From positions 1 through 64,000 of the forward strand of contig JBGCGC010000133.1 in assembly GCA_045110475.1 (NCBI GenBank): DNA of 64,000 nt. The letters are read 5' to 3'. Shown here one piece after another: positions 60,592 through 64,000 of this stretch. Origin of the DNA: Granulosicoccus sp045110475 (GTDB lineage Bacteria > Pseudomonadota > Gammaproteobacteria > Granulosicoccales > Granulosicoccaceae). The notes under the pieces are model-generated. The model searched no databases. It saw only the letters and a list, made by a program, of their open reading frames with translations, and was not told the DNA's origin. Both the position numbers and the translations under genes were made by a program. Every line of letters begins with the position of its first letter. Position 1 is the stretch's first letter.

Positions 60592-61401
60592 CTAGTGCTT
60601 GTCCAATTTGCCAGCCACCTTCTTGCTGGCGCTGACAAATTTCTTGTCGAGTTCACCAATGCGGTTGCCTACTTTTGATGCAACGCGTGTCATAAGATCC
60701 TCATCACCAGATGCTGCAGACTGTCGAGAAGCTGCGACTTTGGTATCGATCGTGGATTCAAATTTGTGCATGCCATCAGATACCCGTGCCCGGACTTTTT
60801 CAAACATGCGATCACCCGGTGCCATTGGGGGTGGTTGATCGTCCACCTTGCCTTGCGCCTTGTTTCTGGCCTGATTAGCCATGCGGGTGCTCAATTCATC
60901 AGATGTTGCAGCGACCTTGCGAGATACCCGCGTCAACACGCCTTCGTCTGCACTGTCAGCTGATGATCGGGTCTGACTGGATGCCTCCTTGATCTTGACG
61001 TCAAGTTTCTGATCCATCTTCTCGACCTTCTCGCTGACGCGGGCAACAGCTCTTCCAAACAGTGTGTTTTCCTCGCGCGCCGACCGAGGCCGTTTTTCAG
61101 GGTCGTCAATACGCGCCGCCGCTACCTTCGACTCAAAGAATTTTTCGCCGTATTTTGCGGTCGTGTCCTGAATCTTGCCAACTGCCCGGGCGAAGCGGGA
61201 ATCCTCCTGACCGATCGAGACCTTGCCGATGTGAGGCAGAGAACCAGACCCGGTTAGAGCGGTAAAGGCGGGAAATAGTCCTTCGTCGGCAGCGACTGTT
61301 TCATCATGGCTATGTGCAAGCACCCACCGTCTTTCATTCATTGCGTTGAAAAACAACCAGGCTGCTACAACCAGAAGAAAAAGGGTGCAAATCCAGATCA
61401 T
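60592..61401 (-). CDS. Membrane-anchored protein with five degenerate helical repeats
   Basis: The 269-residue protein has an N-terminal membrane segment (MIWICTLFLLVVAAWLFF) and then five charged, amphipathic repeats of about 43 residues, at about 66-97, 111-140, 152-179, 196-226 and 233-264. Each starts with an acidic pair and reads roughly [LMF]-x-[RK]-V-x-x-[KR]-V...K-x-x-x-[KA]-V-x-x-A (for example MTRVASKVGNRIGELDKKF). The linkers are Ser/Asp-rich. No family was recognised; an elongated helical or membrane-surface-binding rod is suggested. The gene is convergent with ndh and lies downstream of idi on the same strand. Confidence 0.8.
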   Translation of the reverse strand: MIWICTLFLLVVAAWLFFNAMNERRWVLAHSHDETVAADEGLFPAFTALTGSGSLPHIGKVSIGQEDSRFARAVGKIQDTTAKYGEKFFESKVAAARIDDPEKRPRSAREENTLFGRAVARVSEKVEKMDQKLDVKIKEASSQTRSSADSADEGVLTRVSRKVAATSDELSTRMANQARNKAQGKVDDQPPPMAPGDRMFEKVRARVSDGMHKFESTIDTKVAASRQSAASGDEDLMTRVASKVGNRIGELDKKFVSASKKVAGKLDKH

Positions 61402-61534
61402 CTAAAAACTCCGTGCAAGAACAAGAGAAAGACGGGCTAAATGCCCGGCGTGGGGTTATTTTGCAGCGAGGACATAGAGATGCTGGAGCACCTGCACCCA
61501 CGCTACCTCATGGTACGCGCAACCACAGCTTGGC

Positions 61535-62134
61535 TCAAGCCCGAGCGGACACTTCGGTTTTGTCAACAGCTTCTGGCAAACCGAACGCGACATCTGAAAT
61601 CAGATTGAAATGCTGGTTGATGTAGATACGGATCCACTTCGAATAATTGCCGGGGTTATCCTTTATGTCTTGTTGCAATTCGATCAGGTCAAGCCAGCGA
61701 ACCGCCTGAACTTCATCGCGATTGAAAAGGGTTGGCAGTGTGTCATCGTCGACATAGCCTGCGAAGCAATGGGCTGTTTCGTTCTCGAATAGCTCACCAC
61801 CAACATCGGCCTTGTAATCAATCTTGCCAAAGTTTGTGAGCTGGATTTCCCGACAACCCACTTCCTCAAATAAGCGTCTTTCAGCGCAATCGGGTAGCGA
61901 TTCATTCCAGCGAGGGTGTGAACAGCACGTATTTGCCCAGAGCCCACCTGAATGGTATTTGCTGTCTGCGCGTTGCTGTAAAAGCATTCGCCCGCGGTTG
62001 AACAAAAATACCGACACGGCCAGATGAGGCACATTTTGGACGTGAGCGTCCCATTTACTGATCGGGTACAGATCACCGTTGGCGCTGATCGCGGTGATGA
62101 CTTCTTCTTTGGTCTGGCTCTGGACGTCTAGCAT
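61535..62134 (-). CDS. idi: Isopentenyl-diphosphate delta-isomerase, type 1
   Basis: Idi interconverts IPP and DMAPP, feeding carotenoid and bacteriochlorophyll side-chain synthesis. The 199-residue protein from the Met at 62134 shows HLAVSVFLFNRGRMLLQQRA, GGLWANTCCSHPRWNES with the catalytic Cys, the Nudix-type ERRLFEEVGC, and RDEVQAVRWLDL with a metal-binding Glu. The frame extends 19 residues upstream to 62191 without family support. It is 65 bases from crtC on the same strand and probably in one transcript with it. Confidence 0.92.
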   Translation of the reverse strand: MLDVQSQTKEEVITAISANGDLYPISKWDAHVQNVPHLAVSVFLFNRGRMLLQQRADSKYHSGGLWANTCCSHPRWNESLPDCAERRLFEEVGCREIQLTNFGKIDYKADVGGELFENETAHCFAGYVDDDTLPTLFNRDEVQAVRWLDLIELQQDIKDNPGNYSKWIRIYINQHFNLISDVAFGLPEAVDKTEVSARA

Positions 62135-62198
62135 GAAATGTCTTGGCTCTTTAATATTGTGTATGGACCCGGCATCAAGCCGTATACCCATTGATACG

Positions 62199-63164
62199 TT
62201 AATTTAACAGAATGGAGCGTGTTCTTCTTGGCATGCGAAACGGTAATAGACAACGTACCCAGGGGGAGTCGAACCGGTCCAGGTACAGGCTTTCATGCAC
62301 GGTGTACTGTTTGCGTCCCTCATGCTGTTCGATAAATCGAGAGCGCGAATAGAAGGGTGTATCCTCCAGCGTCTGTAAGTTGTCAACGGTTGTCTCACTG
62401 TTAGTTCGAACCATGCGCGGAACGCGCCAGTATCGGGTCTTCGGTAATTGATGTATCTGCGGCGCATCGATTTCAGTCATGGTGCCGTCATTGGCAAAAT
62501 GCAGACTGCGTTTGCTGGCATGCCCTTGTCGATCAATGACATCGTAGAGAACCTTGGTGGATTTATCGGCGGCATGACTGCGAGACCAGACCCAGCTGCG
62601 AAAGCTGCTCTCCAGTGCCCTGTCACCATAGTTACTGTCGACGTAGGCCGATCCACACCAGGACAGACCGGGTTGTTCAAAAGTCACGGCAATCCTCGTT
62701 TGCGGTGCGATGGGTTGCCAGAAGTGACTGGCCAGCTCATTGGCGTCGGCATCCAGTGGGTGTGCTTGCAGCTGAAAGTCAGGCAGGTCGATCACCAGCT
62801 CTCCCCGCAACCTTGTTGGCAGAGGGGTGCACACTTCGTCAATCCGGACGCGTAACCGATTGTCATCAATCCTGATGAAACTCTTTCCGATGCTCAGTTG
62901 TTGCCTGGATGCCTGTACTGATTGGGCGTTTCGCTCTGTCATGCTCCAGCGCCATGGTTTGCCATACAGTGCCACATTGATGGCGCAGTACTCAGAGGCT
63001 GTCGCATCGCCGTTCTTGCGCGCCCACGCGTAGTAGGGCGAAAAGACACTGCCAATGAATACGATTACGGTGATGGCGTGTTGATCATCATCGCTTACCG
63101 CGTCAAGGTACCACCAGCGATAGCCGTTGTCGGGGACGGGATGTGTAAATGATGGAACAGACAT
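62199..63164 (-). CDS. crtC: Carotenoid 1,2-hydratase (hydroxyneurosporene synthase)
   Basis: CrtC adds water to the psi end of acyclic carotenoids such as neurosporene and lycopene, on the way to spheroidene or spirilloxanthin. The 321-residue protein has the family signature GYRWWYLDAVSDDDQHAI, VIVFIGSVFSPYYAWARK, ASEYCAINVALYGKPWRW, and later GDRALESSFRSWVWSRSHA. It is fully separated from crtE by a 77-bp divergent promoter with PpsR-type sites. Such hydratases are typical of photosynthesis gene clusters of purple bacteria. Confidence 0.92.
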   Translation of the reverse strand: MSVPSFTHPVPDNGYRWWYLDAVSDDDQHAITVIVFIGSVFSPYYAWARKNGDATASEYCAINVALYGKPWRWSMTERNAQSVQASRQQLSIGKSFIRIDDNRLRVRIDEVCTPLPTRLRGELVIDLPDFQLQAHPLDADANELASHFWQPIAPQTRIAVTFEQPGLSWCGSAYVDSNYGDRALESSFRSWVWSRSHAADKSTKVLYDVIDRQGHASKRSLHFANDGTMTEIDAPQIHQLPKTRYWRVPRMVRTNSETTVDNLQTLEDTPFYSRSRFIEQHEGRKQYTVHESLYLDRFDSPWVRCLLPFRMPRRTRSILLN

Positions 63165-63173
63165 ATGTCAGTG

Positions 63174-63191
63174 TGTCTATTTAGGTTGACA
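63174..63191. promoter_or_regulatory. PpsR/CrtJ-type operator 1
   Basis: TGT-CTATTTAGGTTG-ACA fits TGT-N12-ACA. It lies in the 77-bp crtC/crtE divergent region, close to the crtC start. In phototrophic proteobacteria PpsR/CrtJ binds pairs of such sites and represses carotenoid and bacteriochlorophyll genes in oxygen. Only the first half departs from the stricter TGTCA...TGACA form. Confidence 0.75.
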
Positions 63192-63200
63192 CAATCATTA

Positions 63201-63218
63201 TGTCAGAATATTCTGACA
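63201..63218. promoter_or_regulatory. PpsR/CrtJ-type operator 2 (perfect palindrome)
   Basis: TGTCAGAATATTCTGACA is a perfect 18-bp palindrome that matches the strict TGTCA-N8-TGACA consensus. It starts 27 bases after site 1, suitable for cooperative binding, and lies 23 bases before the crtE start. Confidence 0.85.
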
Positions 63219-63241
63219 CTTGGTCACACCAGAATTCCACT

Positions 63242-64000
63242 ATGGACGTCAGCGAATACATTGAAAAAAAGCTGCGCAGCGTTCTCGTTGAAATAACGCT
63301 TGATCCCTGTCCGGCAAAACTGGCAGCAGCCATGAACTATGCCGTCTTTCCGGGCGGTGCGAGAGTGCGACCCAAACTGGTCATGGCGGTTGCAGGGGCC
63401 TGTGCGGACGCCTCATCACCGCTGGCGCTCGAAAGCGCTGTTGCCGTCGAATTACTTCATTGCGCGTCGCTGGTTCAGGATGACCTGGCGTGTTTCGACG
63501 ATGCCGAGTCACGGCGCTCCAAGCCGACATTACATCTGGCCTTTGACGAACGGTTGGCCATTCTTGCATCTGATGCCCTGATTGTTGCTGCGTTTGAACG
63601 CATCAGTTCCTTGAAAAATGCTGACATGCGAGCGCAGCTTGCGCTGGTCAGCCTGTTGACTCATCAGGTGGGTGCCATCGATGGCATCACGGCCGGGCAG
63701 GCATGGGAGAGTGAAGAACAGATTAATACGGATGCTTACCACCGCTCTAAAACAGGCGCCCTGTTTGCCGCCGCCACTCAGGCAGGTGCCCTTGCTGTTG
63801 GTGTCGGCAATGACCTGCCGTGGGCTGTAACGGGTCATTACGTTGGCATTGCCTACCAGATTGCTGACGATATCCACGATGTGATGGGCGATTCTTCAAA
63901 GATGGGCAAACCGGTCAATGTTGATGCCAGGCATGGTCACCCGAATTCTGTGCATGAGATTGGTCTGGACAAGACCGTCATCAAGCTGAAGCTCATGATC
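63242..64000 (+). CDS. crtE: Geranylgeranyl diphosphate synthase (partial, cut by window end)
   Basis: CrtE makes GGPP from FPP or smaller allylic diphosphates and IPP, as the precursor of carotenoids. The 253 visible residues include FPGGARVRPKL, the first aspartate motif LVQDDLACFDDAESRR (Asp80/81 and 86/87), the KTGALFAAATQAGAL helix and the second aspartate motif YQIADDIHDV (DDxxD). The C terminus lies beyond the window; the frame has no stop up to 64000. It reads divergently from crtC and begins the plus-strand arm of a probable photosynthesis cluster. Confidence 0.94.
   Translation, partial: MDVSEYIEKKLRSVLVEITLDPCPAKLAAAMNYAVFPGGARVRPKLVMAVAGACADASSPLALESAVAVELLHCASLVQDDLACFDDAESRRSKPTLHLAFDERLAILASDALIVAAFERISSLKNADMRAQLALVSLLTHQVGAIDGITAGQAWESEEQINTDAYHRSKTGALFAAATQAGALAVGVGNDLPWAVTGHYVGIAYQIADDIHDVMGDSSKMGKPVNVDARHGHPNSVHEIGLDKTVIKLKLMI

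Noticed and set aside
1..64000. CRISPR array
   Set aside because: The repeats in the window are palindromic, irregularly spaced over tens of kilobases and flanked by CTAG; no regular spacers exist.

Overview
The window looks like a chromosome segment of a motile, Gram-negative, probably marine gammaproteobacterium with a photosynthesis gene cluster starting at its right edge. The signs are a crtC/crtE divergent promoter carrying two PpsR/CrtJ-type operators (TGT-N12-ACA), type 1 IPP isomerase and CrtC (acyclic carotenoids of the purple-bacterial type). A cobalamin riboswitch in front of a TonB-dependent receptor, pseudaminic-acid genes beside a Maf flagellin glycosyltransferase, and a full glycogen locus add to the picture. 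Genus assignment is not possible from the sequence alone.

Layout. 0-18 kb: surface or flagellar sugar genes. These are a formyltransferase, PseI, a ThDP-dependent decarboxylase/synthase-like enzyme, a tight operon of GNAT, Gfo/Idh/MocA dehydrogenase, GT-B-like protein and DegT aminotransferase, then another GNAT, a Maf glycosyltransferase, PseC and PseB. A uspA / Na+:alanine symporter pair and a 43-residue membrane microprotein interrupt them. 18-22 kb: B12 riboswitch, TonB receptor, and a lipoprotein with propeller-like repeats, a pairing that resembles Bacteroidetes BtuB/BtuG. 22-32 kb: housekeeping and metabolic genes (pyrE, M20 amidohydrolase, KefB-type antiporter, tandem SnoaL protein, SDR, 2OG-Fe oxygenase, PfkB kinase, nicotinamidase, OmpA-like coiled-coil protein). 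32-43 kb: glycogen genes, glgC, glgA and glgB on the minus strand, divergent from glgP and glgX. 43-55 kb: a minus-strand exopolysaccharide operon (tyrosine autokinase, priming sugar transferase, WecG-type transferase, Wzx, two GT2, Wzy/ligase, galE, GH16 glucanase). 56-61 kb: an AttH/CrtC-like lipoprotein, a di-heme lipoprotein cytochrome, NDH-2, and a membrane-anchored five-repeat helical protein. 61.5-64 kb: idi, crtC, and crtE (cut by the window end).

The most distinctive feature is a set of short palindromic elements (39-182 bp) flanked by CTAG on both sides. They fall into at least three unrelated sequence types. Six of them sit so that the CTAG supplies the TAG stop codon of the adjacent gene (Na+:alanine symporter, PseC, propeller lipoprotein, SDR, DUF1330 protein, NDH-2). 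This fits mobile elements with a CTAG target duplication that use TAG stops as harmless landing sites.

No tRNA, rRNA or CRISPR array was seen, and no complete insertion sequence.
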